Part shown: positions 23,901 to 38,274 of the stretch, one piece after another
Layout: each line of letters starts with the position of its first letter
How positions within the stretch are numbered: the first letter of the stretch is position 1
Source of the DNA: Caprimulgus europaeus
Taxonomy: Eukaryota > Chordata > Aves > Caprimulgiformes > Caprimulgidae
DNA: 64,000 nt
Direction: 5' to 3'
NCBI GenBank assembly: GCA_907165065.1
Contig: OU015530.1
Location: 49,372,465-49,436,464 of the forward strand
Position numbers and translations under genes: made by a program
The notes under the pieces: generated by a model
Databases searched by the model: none
What the model was told of the DNA's origin: nothing
Seen by the model: only the letters and a program-made list of their open reading frames with translations

Positions 23901-26900
23901 ATTGATCCCAGGGATTTGGCACCGAGGGCGCTACCCTCATTACTGCAGGCAAGGAGATAATCATGTATCTCTATAAAGAAGTTATACTTGTTAAAGAAGT
24001 TAATGAAAAAAACTTCTTCCCAAGGCCTCATCGGCAACCTCGTTGCTTTTACAACAACAAAATCGAGTTGCAGTTCTAGCAAAGCTCATGTTCTTTGAGA
24101 GCCAAGACCAGCACTGGCTGAATAGAGACAGGTCTGTGAAGAGGAGAAGTGTCATCTCTGCTTTTAACAAGCGAAGGGAAATATGCTAAACAGAAAATAA
24201 GAGCTGGAAAGTACCTTATCCAGTTCTTAATTAAACTTCAGGTCAAGGCAGGCTTGCCTGGCCAGGATGCTCTGCCTGGAGTATTGACTAGGAAGAGCCT
24301 GGGGAGAAGCAGCTAGGGGCTGTATGAAATCTCACCCCGATTGTGATAGACAATTGGCTGTGAGGTTTATGGGATGAATTCTGCTATTACCCTTACTCCT
24401 GGTTATTCTGCTCAAGGCAGATTAGGGTGCTGGCTTAAACCTTGGGGGCTTGATGGAAAAATGACCTGCATGATGGCCTCCATTTAGAGCCTGTCATAGA
24501 TCAAACCATGCTATGGCAAGTAGAAACAGCATAGTGAGAAATTACCTAATAGCATAAATAGCATATAAAATGGCACAATAAAGTAAATAGCTGTCATTAA
24601 GAGTATTCCAATTTACCTGCCCTTTTTCGTTGTTCATATTGGAGAAAGACTCATTTCTATTTCTTTTGCCTTCTGCTGTTTATATAGGTTTTGGGAAAGG
24701 TGAGATTTGTGCAGGAAGGAGAATATTCAGTGCCTTCTTGTGTTTGCTTGTAAGCACTATTTAAGCAAAAACATTGTTTAGAACACTGTCAATCAAGTCT
24801 CTATTCTCCTCCTATATCTGATTCCTGATTTTCTTCCCCATACTGCCACAGAAATTGATACAAAAATATTTTTATTAACAGGTCACTAGGTTCAGCTTTC
24901 CACATGCTCAGACACTTCAAGTGAGTGAATCCAGGTAGAAATTTTAATGTTAAAATAATTAGTTAAATTTTCCAAGATGTTTTTGTCTTTGTTAGAGAAA
25001 CAGAGTTCGCTTTCATGTCTTTGCATCCTGGTTAGCACTGAACAAGATAGCTTAGGTAGGATTCAATTGAACTGTGTCGGCTTAGTGCTTTTCCTGGGTT
25101 AATTAGCCCTACTAAGCTCTATAGTGTTTTGTTTTGTACATATTACAGCTTTTCCCATGCCAACCTAAGCATCTCTTCATGTTAGTCATTTGTTCTGAAG
25201 ATATACTATTTTAGAATCTTAACTTTTTGGCTTTTTTAAAAATTTTTATTAAAAATGCTGAATCTTTACCTGAAACGTCTCCCATATTTTTCAGGTATCA
25301 GGTTTGTGCTTACCCTATTTGTTACATTTCTTAAGTTTTACTTAATTTTAGAGATTTCATCATATTTATCATTAGAAGCAGAGAGGAAATATTTTGAGTT
25401 TATTGATAATTTAGCATGGGAATCTAACTACTTATGGTAAAATTTAGTCTGTATGCAGGGAACCCTTATAAGGTTAGTATCTTAAAATTCACCATGAGCA
25501 TCAGTTGTCTGGTACTTCTCCCCAAGGATTTTTTCATTTGCTGTGATAGTGAGTTCACATGCAAGAGTCTTATTTGCCTTTTATTTACTAGCAGTTTTGT
25601 AGGCTTTCAGGTTTGTGATCCAGCTCCATATGGACTGTCCAGTTTACAAAAACCCGCCTACCAAAATCTCTGCCTTTGCAGCTGGTTCCAGTAGAGAAGC
25701 CAGGGCATGAACAAGCCTGAGACTGCATGATGAACAGTTGAATTCAATGTTTTCCAAATTAGTGAACTGATGCTTTTGTATTTTGGCTGAAGTACATAAT
25801 CCTCCTCTTCCATCTTTGGTGAGTAGATAATTTGGGGTTTAGATGCCCTTTAAAACACCTCTTTTTGCCACTCACAGCTATAAATGAATGGCCTAGCATT
25901 GGGTGCTTCCCCATGAACGCCCTTTAAATGGGAAATGAGGGGTAAATTAGCCTTATATCACCCTGGAGGTGCACACGGAGGAATTTTACCTAGTAGATTT
26001 GGGAGGAATTAAACTGAGGAAAAGATAAAGATTTTTTTTTTTTTCAGAAGAGTGATGAAAAAAAGTTTTGCCACTGATAAGTGTTCTTCTGTGCATATCT
26101 CTAAGGAATATAATGTTATTACTTGATAATTGATCCAAGCCTTTGCACTGCCCATGGTGGATCTGAAGTGCTCACCAGGGAGATGCTCTGATTAGAGGCA
26201 TAGCCCTTTTACTTTTCACAAAATGTTCTGCATCCCAAAACACAACCTCTTTCCTCCCATTTACATGGCATAGACTGATAGTTAGTGCTGTCTAAATGCT
26301 GCAAATGAGCTTCTTGCTACACTAACAGTTTCTAGGAGTCATAGATTATATTCCCAGGCCTAAACTGTTTACTGCATCCATCATCAATACCATTAAATGG
26401 TAGTTCATCTAATCTGTCTTAAGGGACACAAGTGAGTTTTGTCAAGGTACTCTCAGACAAATGATTGTAAATATACATTATTTCTTTACAGCTATTTATA
26501 AATACATTTTAAGGAAAAAAAGCTACTCTGGGAAAACCAATTGGCTTCACAAGAAGTAACAAAAGAACATCACATTAGCTGCAAAACACCACATTCATTT
26601 AACAGCTGTGCAATCAGGCACTGCCTACATAGATGCCACATTCAAATTTTACTTCTATATGCATGTGTGTCTAAATGTGTACGTGATAATGTCTCTAACT
26701 GCATGAACGCATATAAAATTTTAGTAATTTTACAGTTTTATTTCAGAACTAGGCAATTCTTTCCTCAGCTGAGAAGTTATGGCTGGTTCAGATGACTGGT
26801 ACTAAGCAAGACCTTGTTTCTGGAAGGCACAGGATAACTCCAGTCAGACCAAAGAACACCAGGTCCCTTCAGAAGGAGCTTGTCTTTTTTGCAGAAGGAA

Positions 26901-29900
26901 GACTCAGTGCCTTACACTGGGTTATAGAAATCTGTATCAGGAAAAAAGGCTCTCTTCTCCCATGGGCATGGCAATAAAGTAAATATATCCAAACAAGTTC
27001 TTTGAAACATTCCACAGACTTTTCTGCAAGATCATGCATTGTTAGATGAAAGAACTGCTCAATGCCAGGTTGTTTTGTTTGTTTTTTTTTTAAAGATCTA
27101 CTAGTAAGATAAAATCCAAAACTAAATTGCTTTCAGTACAAGATAGTGTGATGGATCATTTTGTGACTTATTTTCTGTTTCCAGTGCTCATTTTTTCAGC
27201 TTTAGTACTGTTCCAAAGAGGGAAGCATGCATATAAAAGAAAAGATGGGATTTTGACTTTCTCTTGAAATGACAATCAGGATATGGGAATACTTTTTAAG
27301 AAAGAGAAAGAGAATAATCTTAAAACCTCAAACCTAGAAAACATTATTCCAAAAGGAATTGACATCCTGTGAAATGAGGATAGGGTAAAAGCCCAGAATA
27401 GAAAATATTATGTAAGAGAACTGAGTCTATGTGGTTCTGTTTCCTACAGACTTCTTTTAACTGAAGCAAATTTTTGGAGGCTAAGCACATGGATAGGAAG
27501 GGATGACATCCAAAAACTGTAAGAGTCTGACATGGGTTTAACCTTCACATTGGCACATTGGTCATCGTTTAAAATTGGTTTTGAAAGAATCTTTCCTCAG
27601 ATGGATTGTATGACTGTCATATTTGAGTACCCTGTGCATTTACATTGTGATGCACTGGAAAGGCAGTTACAATTTCGTTAATAAGTTTGTTTTCTTAAAT
27701 TTTGAGTAATGCAGAAAAATGTGTCACTTTTTTTATCTTAACTTGGAATAAATGAATTAAGGAGTGTCATAATAGCATTATTGAGCCAGAGCAAATTGCA
27801 GGACAGAAAATTCAGAGTAGAACTAATCAAATGTCAGAATTTCTTATCTGTGAGAAATTCTAACATTTGAAAGACATAGTCTTGGGAGATATGGATTGAT
27901 GTATGGAGGGAGATTTTGATAATTCCCAAATAAATTGTATATAACTTACTATTTTAGAACTCCCAGAGGCTTAAGACACCCCACCTACTTGAAGTCCTCA
28001 GAGTTTCAGCTCCCATGGATTGCAGAATTGCCAGGGTTGCCTGGTAGGAAAGCAAGTTGTTGTGAAATATTTCCGAGATTTTTTTCTTAACAGAGCCCCT
28101 ATCTCTGATAAGTTCTAAGATAATACAAGATTGAAATCACACCTCCTTTTGAGTCATCACTGTGTGGTGGTTTCACCAGGACACACTGTTGTCTACTCAA
28201 AACTGACAGCAGTACAATAAAGCTATGGGCTTTACTTTTCCAACTTTTTTTTTTTCCTCAGTATGCAGAATTGTCTCATTAGGCATCTTACAGACCTTAA
28301 GCTGAAATATTCCCCAGTAGTGCTGAGGAATTACCCCAGGTGTGTTATACTTCCCGGATAAGAAATCACTGCTTCAAATGAAATGGAAAGAAAAAATTGT
28401 TGAGTGGGGAGAGAAAGCACTCATGTGAGGGAGCATTATACTCTAAATTGCGTTAATGTTGGTTAAACTATTTTGTCTGGAAATTGAGCAAAACAGATAA
28501 CATCCTGTATGGCTTGGGGATGTCATTAGAAAGAATGATCATACTCTAGTATGCCCAGTGATCATCTGGTGATTGCTCTTGTGATTTTCTGGTAAATTTG
28601 ATGCAGCTCAATTAGATTTTCAGTGACCTGGGTGTGAGTCATGTCTCTGCAGTTATTTGCATAGTCAGAGTTACTCTTACATGGCAGTATTTGTCAACAG
28701 CTAAACTAGTGCTGTGAACCAGTGTGATTACTATCTGCCTTTGATTAGCAAAAGGAATGTCTTCCTGTGACAGTATTCATATAGCTACCTGAAATTTAAC
28801 ATTTTATGGTGGATTTTTCACCAGTAAAAAGATTTCATAATCCCCATTGAAACAAAACTGATTCCAAAGTTTTGTTTCAAAATCTAAGATACTTAAAATG
28901 AAAAAAAAAGAAAAATCAGCTGTCATTATTCACTAGGTACTGTTGTCATACAGGTATATCAATTGAAAATATGTGATTGTGAATTTATTAGGTTTTTTGA
29001 AAGACAACAGAACAACAAGGCTAAATAAGATTAAAATGCTCCATTAATTCACAGTGATTCTTACCAGTCTTATCTATTTTCCTATTGAGATGTATAGGAT
29101 AACGTTCATAACTTTTCAAGCAATAAGATTAAAAAAACCTTACTAGATGGTAAAGGCAGAGTTGCTTCTTTCCCATCACTTTAGCTGCTACTGTAGTTTC
29201 AATGTTTGCTTGAGGATGAGACCCCCCTGTGTTAAACATGGTACGAACACATAATGAGAGATTGTTCCTTTCCCATTGACTGCATCTAAGAAAACTATAT
29301 AACAAATAATGGTAGAAGTCATAACAGTGATACTCAGTGGTGCTATCAGACACACTACCCAGTTCACTAATACCTGTTCAGTGAACAGCAGTGTCCCTCC
29401 TGATAGTTCCTATTTCAGATCTCAATCAGAAGTTTCATAAAAAACAGCCTGTTGATAATCCAGGTTTTGTACTTTCTGCAAGGTTATTTTCCTAGCTAAT
29501 AATAGGATGTTCTTTTGATTCCCCAAAGGAAAATTGTCTGGAGTTCAAGTTATCAAAACACATTATTAGGATTGTTGGAGGAAGAATATGAAGCTTTGAA
29601 TAACCATTAGGTGAAGCTGGCAAAGATATATACATGGAGACACCTATTTCAGTGTAGAAGGTGAAAGAAGATGAAAGAGAACAGTAAGATAGGACACTTG
29701 AGCAAGGCTATTTGCTATGTGCCCCTGTCTAAAGAGGCTGTGAATCATTTCAGCACATAATGACCTCTGACTGACTTCTCTCAGCTGTGGCTTTGTGCTG
29801 TTGGTGACTTCAGTGCAGTGGAGAGCCAGCCTGGATTACTGTGAGCAACTGAGTTACAGAGGGAACTTCTTGGTTTGGGTCAAGAATAATAAAAACATAA

Positions 29901-32900
29901 AAAGACAAAGCTTCTTACTTGCAAATGGGACTTGGAGAGAAACAAAGCTTTTGAATTGTTCAGTGTAAAGAATTAGGATTACAGTGGGTTGAATCACTGT
30001 GAATTTAGCATTTATGTGACTAAGGTGGATAGCTTTATACTCTCAATGTGCAGAAGATGCTGCTGAACCTGAGGCTGACTAGGTATTATTGACTAGTTTA
30101 CCTTTTTGCAATCACTCTGGAATCAATGGACTCTTCAATATCACTATGTACTTGAGTTTCAGTCAAAAAGTCGGTAATTATTACAGCTTCTCTTCTGATT
30201 ATCAGCAGTTTTCTTCTGTTCTCTGTTTCCTTTTTGAATGAACTTCTTTGTAGCCATTGTACCAATCAATATTGCAGAGACTTAAAAAAAGGCAAGAGGG
30301 ACTGAACATAATGCCAGTAATCAGGAGGGTTGTTGTATACAAAGGGGATGAAAATAGGTCTTTCTCCATGATCCATGTGTCAGAATCCTCCTTTGTGTTC
30401 CTTTGCTTTGATCTTACTATGAACTGGACAGTTGGAAGCGAGAAGTTAAAGACAAGCATGCTGAGCCACCACACGCTGTCCATTACCTCCATGAAGGAAT
30501 ATAAAGCCAAAAAGGCTTTGACCCCAAACTGTAAGATACATTTTCAGACCAACCAGGCTTTTCTGTTTTGTATTGTTGGGATCATTTCCTACTGAGGCAG
30601 ATACAGCCAGAGAAAAGAACAAACATTTTCAAATATGTTACACTACCTTTACTGCTTCTTCTATGCATTAAGGTGACTGTTTAGAGGAAATTGTTGGTAA
30701 CTTGAGAAACTTATGCAGTTCTCTTGTTGGTATATATAAAATTCAGTTCCCCTGATCTCTCTGGTTCAAGGCAGTCAGGAAAATGCAAAAAATTAGGGCC
30801 ATTTAAAGGCACATTGAGTGACAACTTCAGAAAAGCAATTGAAGTGAACAAGACTATAGTCTAGATTTCATAGTGATAAGTCCTTATAATATGTCCTTAT
30901 AGTGTGTGCATACTAGACAGTTACATAAAGGCCATAACATTTACTCTGCAGGGTAAGTAGTGTTTATCAAGAGAAAATCTGAGCTACTTAGCACAGAAAT
31001 GTCATTGAGAATCAGGGAAATGGAGAAACAAAACAAGATCTAGAAGTTGTAATACTATGATTTGGAGCAGGATGGCTCTTTTGAGCAGTATCACGCCATG
31101 AGCAGAGAAGAAAGCAGGATCTGAGAATGGCACTCTCTTGCACATCTATAGAAAGGAACCTGTGAGATAGAGTGAGGAGACAAACTTTCCTTCAACGTGG
31201 GAACTGTGATGGACATTTTGGCTGAAGGTGTTAGAGAGGACAGAAGGCTATTTCTTGGGAAATGCTCATTAACTGGGAGTAAAATGAGAGGCTTGTACAG
31301 AACCAACATCCCTGCCAACCAAATTAAAAGCAATTTGTACATTAAAGAAGTCAAGAATATAAACAGAAGGGAGGGAGAGATAAGATATTTCAAACACTTT
31401 AACAGTTACCCTGAAACTAGATTAGAGTGGAATCCAAAGAGAGATCTTTTATCCTCTGTGGAACAGTATGAGTAATTCTTGTTTTCATTAAAAGTTTTCA
31501 TTTTAAAAATTATGTTATATTTGCTTTTTTTCTCCCTTAAAAGATAAGAGTTGATTAACAGTGCAAGGAGTTTTTTACTTCTATCTTCTCACCAAAGCTT
31601 GTTCTGGAAGTTTTATGGTCTTTCCTTTTCTCTTCAGCCACATTTGGCTGGTTGAAAGGCCAGGTACTGTGTTCATATTGAACAAGGAGAAGAGTAAGAT
31701 GCTGAAGGAAATTTTGTGTCCTTATGTTTCTACTGGCTGAGTATTTATATCTTGCTTTGCTTATGGTGTAGTTTAGAGTGGCTCAGAGCTGCCCCTATTT
31801 GTGTTCAGCAGATGACATTTCCCAAGGGACTGGATGTCAGCTGAATGGTATCAGGGCACTCCTTACATTGGTTTTGTATATTTTGTCCTTAATGTGTGCT
31901 ATCTGAGAAATTTCTGACAACTAAAAGGAGTCATAACCCAGAAGAGGGTTATTTGTCAGAGACTCTTAGGTAGTTTTGCATCAGATTGGATGAACCATCC
32001 AGTCTGTACTTTTATTATCTTGTTAACCCACCATTAATTTATTATCTAGAACATTAAAAGCTAGCACAAGCCGGGAAATAAAAGGAACCAAACAGTTTTG
32101 ATCTCCACCTTGCTTTCTTTCAACCTTTTTGACCAAATAGAAACCGTTTGGAGTTTGAGAACACACTGGATAACCTTGCTCGCAGCATTAGCAAATATAT
32201 CAGCGAGTTTTTGTGACATTATGTACTTTACTGTCCCTTCAGAAATGAAGTTCAAGTGAAACAAATGTTGGAAAAAAGCATATGGCTTATGGGGACAGGT
32301 TTACTCTCTAGTGAAAAGTAAAGTTATTAAATGAGCAGTGCCTGCCAATTGCAGAAAAGTTGGCAGGGATATGTTGGCACTGTATTTTTTTATTTATTAT
32401 TTAAAAGACCTCATGCAGGACTTCTGAATATAGCCTTAAAATGCTAGTCAGTATATGAACATATACATATATAGGGTCAATGCACAAATTATACATTATG
32501 TTAAGAGCAGGAACAATATGATACTACAAAAACATCTTGGAAAAACCAGTCGACATAGTAATGAAAAGATCTCACCTTAATAGATTAGAAAACCCTTCTC
32601 TAAAGATTAAAACTATCAAGAAAAGAATAATCTAACCTTTGAAGTCAAAGCAGAGAGCATTTTCCTTTTCCTTATTTTTCATGGCAGTTACTATATGAAC
32701 TTGATTGCTTAGCAGTGAAAAACCCAAACAGGCAATTAACAGGAATTCCAAACAGGAATTTTTAAATTTTATTAGGAACATTTGTCCTAAGAATCCAGAA
32801 TAATGAAGTTAATTTTGAAATAGTTTTAAGAACCTTATATTTGTAAAAAAATTAAGCACATTTCCAAAGTCTGATCTAGCTGCTAGTGTAAAGGAATCTC

Positions 32901-33837
32901 AACATACACAACAGCAGGTACTTCAATTAAGAACCCGGCTTATTGTTAACAAAACTGAGAGGTACATAAGTAAAAGTGCATGGAGGTAACTTTGCATAAG
33001 AAAGTTGCAACTGGTATCCCACACAGAAACTTTCACGGGTTTGGGTCTGCAAGGCTACAGTGTACATTCAGTACCAATGCATGCCAGCCCTGTAGTCACC
33101 TACTGGGACATCCAGAATCTCTTGGTTGGCAACAGGGCGATCAGGAGGTGATCAAGTACAGTGATCCGAATATGGAACTTACACTCTTAGCAAATGTTGC
33201 ACTTTGTCTTTTATTTCAATTTGTTGTGAATACTAAGCCTTGTATTTTTTCATCATATTAACTTGACTTTATTTTAAACTCTGGTAAGCTATTCCCTGAT
33301 ATTTTTGTACCTTGTGAAAGATTTATTTTATCATATTTCTGTGTTAGAAATTTTCCAGGAAAAAAAGAAAAAAAAAAGAATTCTAGTGCTAAGCTTCTGT
33401 GTAAAAATAACACGATCATATGGTTTGTAGTTTATTTTCAAATGTGTTGGAAAGGGTTGCCTTTGTACAAGAGAAGCTTCAGCTCTTTTGCAAAGCCAGA
33501 GCCTTCACTTTTAGTGGAACAAAATGTATCAACATTGGAAGAAACCGAGTCCTATTTAAAGCTGAAAGCTTGCTAGATGGGATAAACCCCCAGCATTTTT
33601 AGACGGGGAAAAGGGAGGGAGAAAGCCATTCATAAGAACTATAAAATGTAATTTTGTTTTAAAGCTCACTAAAAGCTATATAGGTCATGAAGACAATCAG
33701 TCCTTTATTCTTTCAAATAATTCACATTACAGCCCTATGTATTACCACCCTTATTGCAGAAAAGCCTTTAGATTTGTGTTGGCAGATAATTACAAATTGA
33801 TTTCTGGACCCTCATTTTGACAATGGTTTTGAAAACC

Positions 33838-33853
33838 TTTTTTTTTTTTTTTT
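33838..33853 (+). repeat. Poly-T tract (16 T)
   Basis: An uninterrupted T run followed by CCCTTTTTAAAAG. No retrocopy is recognisable next to it on the minus strand. Confidence 0.85.
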
Positions 33854-36800
33854 CCCTTTTTAAAAGCCTCTTATGATTTCTCCTGCATCATATTGAAGAT
33901 GTACTGTCATGATGAGTTGTCCAGGTGTACTAAGCCATTTATACAAAAGAGCTGTAGAGTACACGATCCAAAATATTCTGGAAATGAACTGGGAAATGCT
34001 GCAGGCAACTGCAGTATACTTAATTTACGTCTATCTTAATCTTTCATATAATTCAAACTTGAAATAATTTTACAAAGAAATTGTAATTTAACAAATAGGC
34101 AACTTAAAATTTCATAGCCTGCAGCTTACTCTTCTCACTAGCATAACCAAATGCTGGTTTCTTTACATTTTTTCAAAGTTTAACAGTGTTGAAAAGTCTT
34201 CAGGAGCTAAAAAGTTTAACCCTTTGTTGCTCATATTTACCCTTATGGGGTCAAGTCTGTCTCTGAAGATGCCATTGAGTGATTACCAAAGGCTTGGGCT
34301 GAAAACTCAGTTTGCAGTCTAAGACCTGTTCTACAGGTAGTAACCAAATTTAGAGTGATAATCCCCGCTTTTAAGAGTCTACAGTTTAAAACTCAGTATG
34401 TTACAACTGAAAAGCACATTTAAGTAAGATTGATGAGTAGGAAGGAGATGATGAGTAACAAAAATAACTAGATATCTTGGCATAGATTTGCTGTGTGCAC
34501 AATCTGCAGTCAATCGATGACAGCAAGCACAGTAATCACTACTCACCACCTGCTTAGCTGTGCTATTTTTAAAGTATAACTAAATGACAGCAGTAGTTGT
34601 TTATTATTGCAAAGAATTAAATAGTGTTATCTCAGCATTTGGGATACATCTAAAGGATTCACAGCACTAAGAATGTCCTAGGCATGCAGGTACGTGAAGT
34701 AGCCTGGATGACACGTAGTGAACACTGACATAGAATAACTGGAGGCTATATTGAAACTTTTTAGTATATAGAATTTGCTGATTTGGTTTTGAGTTGTTTT
34801 CTTTTCTAAGTCAGACTTTTATGTATTATTAAAATGTTTGCAGAACATCAAGTGTTATAATATTTTTCTTATTTTTATTTTTTTTTTTCAGGGGAAAAAT
34901 AGTCTTTTGGATATATGGGAGTGGTGGCCATTAGCTTTAGCTAATAACCCACATGCATGCTTATAGAGTACATTTTTTTTCCTCCCAGGAGGATGTAGTT
35001 TGTAAACAGTATTAAGAAAAGCATATGAAGTGCCACTGTCTTCAATAATCTGTAACTCTCAAAGGAGGATACATTTTGATCATGCTTCTTGTTGAGCTTG
35101 AACCTGAATCTGAATACCACAAAACTTATTTTTATTTTATCAATTTTTTTCCTATATATTTATAAGTCATTTCTTCCACTAACCATTTCATCTTCCTTTT
35201 ACATTTCAACATTCTGTTCCTCTAATCTCCTTTGGATAAAGAAAATGTTAAAACAAAATAGAAAAAAAAAATTAAAATGACCAGTGGAATACATAAAATT
35301 ATATGAAATAAAAATAATAGACCCCCTAACTTTTCATATAATTAAAATAACTTAGTAAAACAGGATGTGAGCAGGTTGAGAGGCACTTTTCATTTCTCAG
35401 GGGCAATTCCTTAGCTGGAATTAATTATCAGAGTTCCGTTTAGTTCAATGGGCGTTTAACAGTTCACACAGCTTGGAATCAACCTTCTCATTTCCTCTCT
35501 TTTTTGAGAGTATCTGTCACTTTTGTCTGTCCTCTGTTCTTTCCTGTGCCAGAACATATGTGTTTGTGTGTATGTTTATACATGTATGAATGATACTTGC
35601 TACAGCCAGTTTCTTTTTTTTTTCTAGACAAGACAGTTTAGGATTCTTCTGGAGTATCACTAATCTGTTTCCAGGATGTTGTTATCCTGTTGCTGACATG
35701 AACTACTGCTATAGACATGCCAGTAAAAGGCAGGAATTTATGCCCACATTTAAAGTATTTAAAACTGGGGAAAAAAATATGAGGGAATGATTGAGGAATG
35801 AGAGAAAAGACATTTGGGAATATGATCTTCCCTTATCCTTCAAATAAGCTCAGGAAAGAGATGTCGTAAGTGACATGGCTTTTCTTTTAATTAAAGAATA
35901 CCATTTGAAATGAACAGGATTCACGTTTTCTGAAGTCATTTGTGTGTGTTCTGCTGTGGACAGGTATCAATAGAAGAGGGATTGTATATACTGCCTAATC
36001 CCCCTCAAGTCTCTGTCTCTCAGAGGGAAGAGAGCAGCGTAGCTCAGGCCGTGCAGAGTGCTATTCTTTTGGACCAGTTTCTACACTCTGGTGATGCAAA
36101 TGCAAAGATTCGTTTCTTCCCTGTAAAGCCAATGCTCAGACAATATTGCAGAACAAACCTTTCCTTACACAAAGGTTATTTTCTCTCTGGAGCATTCTCT
36201 TTTTAACTGAAAGGCATTGTAGACTAGAAATTCTCTGAGAGTTCATGACACCGTGAGAGCCTTCTTTTCAGAGACAAGCTGTATAATAATAATGCGGTGA
36301 CAGAAAAATCGAGGAGAGGTGGCTTTCTCTGATAGAGAATTTGCCTTTAATTCTGCCCTGAAGAGATTGCAATGGAGCACCAACCTTTGTTCTTACTGTA
36401 GTGCTTCTACAGTATATATTCTACTGCTATACCAACCATTTGTTAAATGGGAAGTAATTGAGGTTGAAAAAAATTGAATGAATAAAGCTTTTGGCAGGGA
36501 AGGGAAGGAGGCAAAGTGTGGGTTAAAGGTTATTCCTTGCAGAAATTTCATAAAATGAGAGGTAATGTGGCTTTTGAGCTGGAATTGTCAGTGCCTCTGG
36601 AGGGGGCTTGCAGAAGAGAAAGAGGAGAGCAGGTTAGGGGGAGGGAGATTGAACCTGTGGAAGCACAATAAGAATAATAAACTATCATCAAATATTCAGC
36701 TTTGCGGCATTTTATTGATTGTATTACAAATTTCACCATGAGATGTGCAGCCTTGGCCATCCCTCTTGGTGAATGGAAAGCGAAGGAGGAGGAACTGAGG

Positions 36801-37627
36801 AGGAGTAGGGAGTAGTAGTGCAGACGCCCCTTAGAAGCTTTCCTATCCAAGAAATAATTTAACATTGCTTTAAGTTGCATTTGCTGCTTCCAGAGGAATG
36901 AATAGGCTGCATGTTTTGTACTTTCCTGAATTCTGGGGTTCTGGTAATTTGAAAAAATGATTAAGATTATTTTTTTTTCTGTTAGGAACTTGTATCTGCT
37001 TTCAGACTCCTTCCTTCACACTCGCAAAACATTTTTTCCTCTGCTTTCCTGCCCTCCCCAAAGAAAAAAAAGTCTGTCATGAAAGTTAATCTTGTGTTAT
37101 TTTGGGCCTGGGTACTCTGGGGACAGGCAGAAAAGATTTATATCCTTGACAGAGCCTGTGTTGAATAAAATATCACCATTATAAAAGCATTAATGTATTT
37201 TCATTTAGTGTGCTTTCCATACTGTATTGCAGTTATTTGAAATTTTTTTGTTAATTCTTGTCTTTGTGGTCCAAATGTGTATAAACATGCATTGTTTATT
37301 TTGTATAGTAGTGCACATTGAATTGTGCAAAACACAAGGTCTGAGGATTTTTGCTCTGAATAAATTGATTTTAAGGGCTGCTGTTTTTGATACCAGCATG
37401 TTATTTTCATATGTGACCTTTAAATTTCTACATAATGAATTCCATAATTTCCTATACCTTGGAAAGTCTGGCTTTGCATATTTTTAATATATAAATACTG
37501 CTCCTTATTTGAATAAAAGGATGCTTTCTACTCCTAAAATAATAATGAGACTTAAGTATGATTGTTTGTAATTAAATTCCTTAGGCATAGTTGAGGGCTC
37601 AATTCTTATCCACAACATAAGAGTTTC

Positions 37628-38274
37628 ACTGGGCTAGCCCTTGGCTAACAGCCAACACAGCCATTCACCCACTTCCCCCCCAACCCCAGGGGATAGGGGA
37701 GAGGATTGTGGGGCAAAGATAAGGAGGCTTGTAGGTTGAGATAAGAACAGTTTTATAATAGAAATAAAAGAAAACTTTAAATAATACTAATATTAAAATA
37801 TTAGTGATAATGCTAACAGTAACAAAATACACAAATGAGTGATACACAGTGCAACTGCTCACCACCTGCCGACCAAGCCCAGCCCGTTCCCAGATAACGA
37901 TCCTGGAGGAGCAACAATCCTGAACTGAAACCACAATCCTGGAAGAGCAAGAGCCCGAGTGAAAGTCAGAGAGAGCAAGAGTGGAAGAGCCCCTCACTAA
38001 TATACTGGACATGACGTGATATGATATGGAATATCCCATTGGCATATCCAAATGCCAATTTAGCTTAGTAATTTAAATATTCCTCACCCCCTTAGATCTC
38101 ACAGTTGTAGACTGACAGAACACAAAGTCCTTCACTTTCAGTGACAAAAATGCAAACACTGGTGTGTTATCAGTGTTTCTCTCATAACAAATCCCAGGCT
38201 GAAAAGCAAAACACAGCATTATTCTAGCTACTGGAAAGAAACCCAGCTCTGTTTCAGCTAAAAACCAGGGCACA
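37628..38274 (-). mobile_element. Second solo LTR of the same broad avian ERV family
   Basis: The block order parallels the LTR at 8114: GGCTAGCCCTTGGCTAACAG, GGATAGGGGAGAGGATTGTG, GTTGAGATAAGAACAGTTTT, an A/T-rich segment, CAACTGCTCACCACCTGCCG, TGACGTGATATGATATGGAA, CTAGCTACTGGAAAGAAACC and a terminal ACCAGGGCACACA. In minus orientation GTCCAGTATATTAG supplies a TATA-like site at about 37995-38010. The middle holds near-repeats of AATCCTGGAAGAGCAAGAGC, suggesting local expansion. There are no internal retroviral genes. The open frames of 128 and 66 codons on the minus strand lie wholly inside the LTR and are not genes. Ends are approximate. Confidence 0.75.

Larger units (their letters stand above)
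20444..37627. other. Intronic unique sequence
   Basis: About 17 kb without a named interspersed repeat. It contains a poly-A tract (20907-20924), a 9-G run followed by CGGG (23659-23672), a poly-T tract (33838-33853) and a small CpG-containing patch at 23881-23935. Overlapping open frames on both strands at 30202-30595 and 31091-31475 show no family motifs. I cannot support any gene. Confidence 0.5.

Noticed and set aside
23916..23935. CTCF-like site (TGGCACCGAGGGCGCTA)
   Set aside because: The right half matches the CTCF consensus, but the spacing is two bases short overall and an ungapped alignment loses the left half.
24195..24300. Possible very old CR1 3' end (AGCTGGAAAGTACCTTATCC)
   Set aside because: About 25 bp resemble a CR1 terminus on the minus strand, but the sequence does not continue in the expected order.
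30202..30595. Overlapping 102- and 112-codon frames on opposite strands
   Set aside because: Neither shows a family signature, and mutual openness on both strands reflects a local lack of stop codons.
35940..36206. 88-codon frame with mixed composition, considered as an exon
   Set aside because: It has no matching acceptor/donor pair in frame and no recognisable homology.
37665..38051. 128-codon minus-strand open frame
   Set aside because: It lies wholly inside the second solo LTR, where no protein is encoded.
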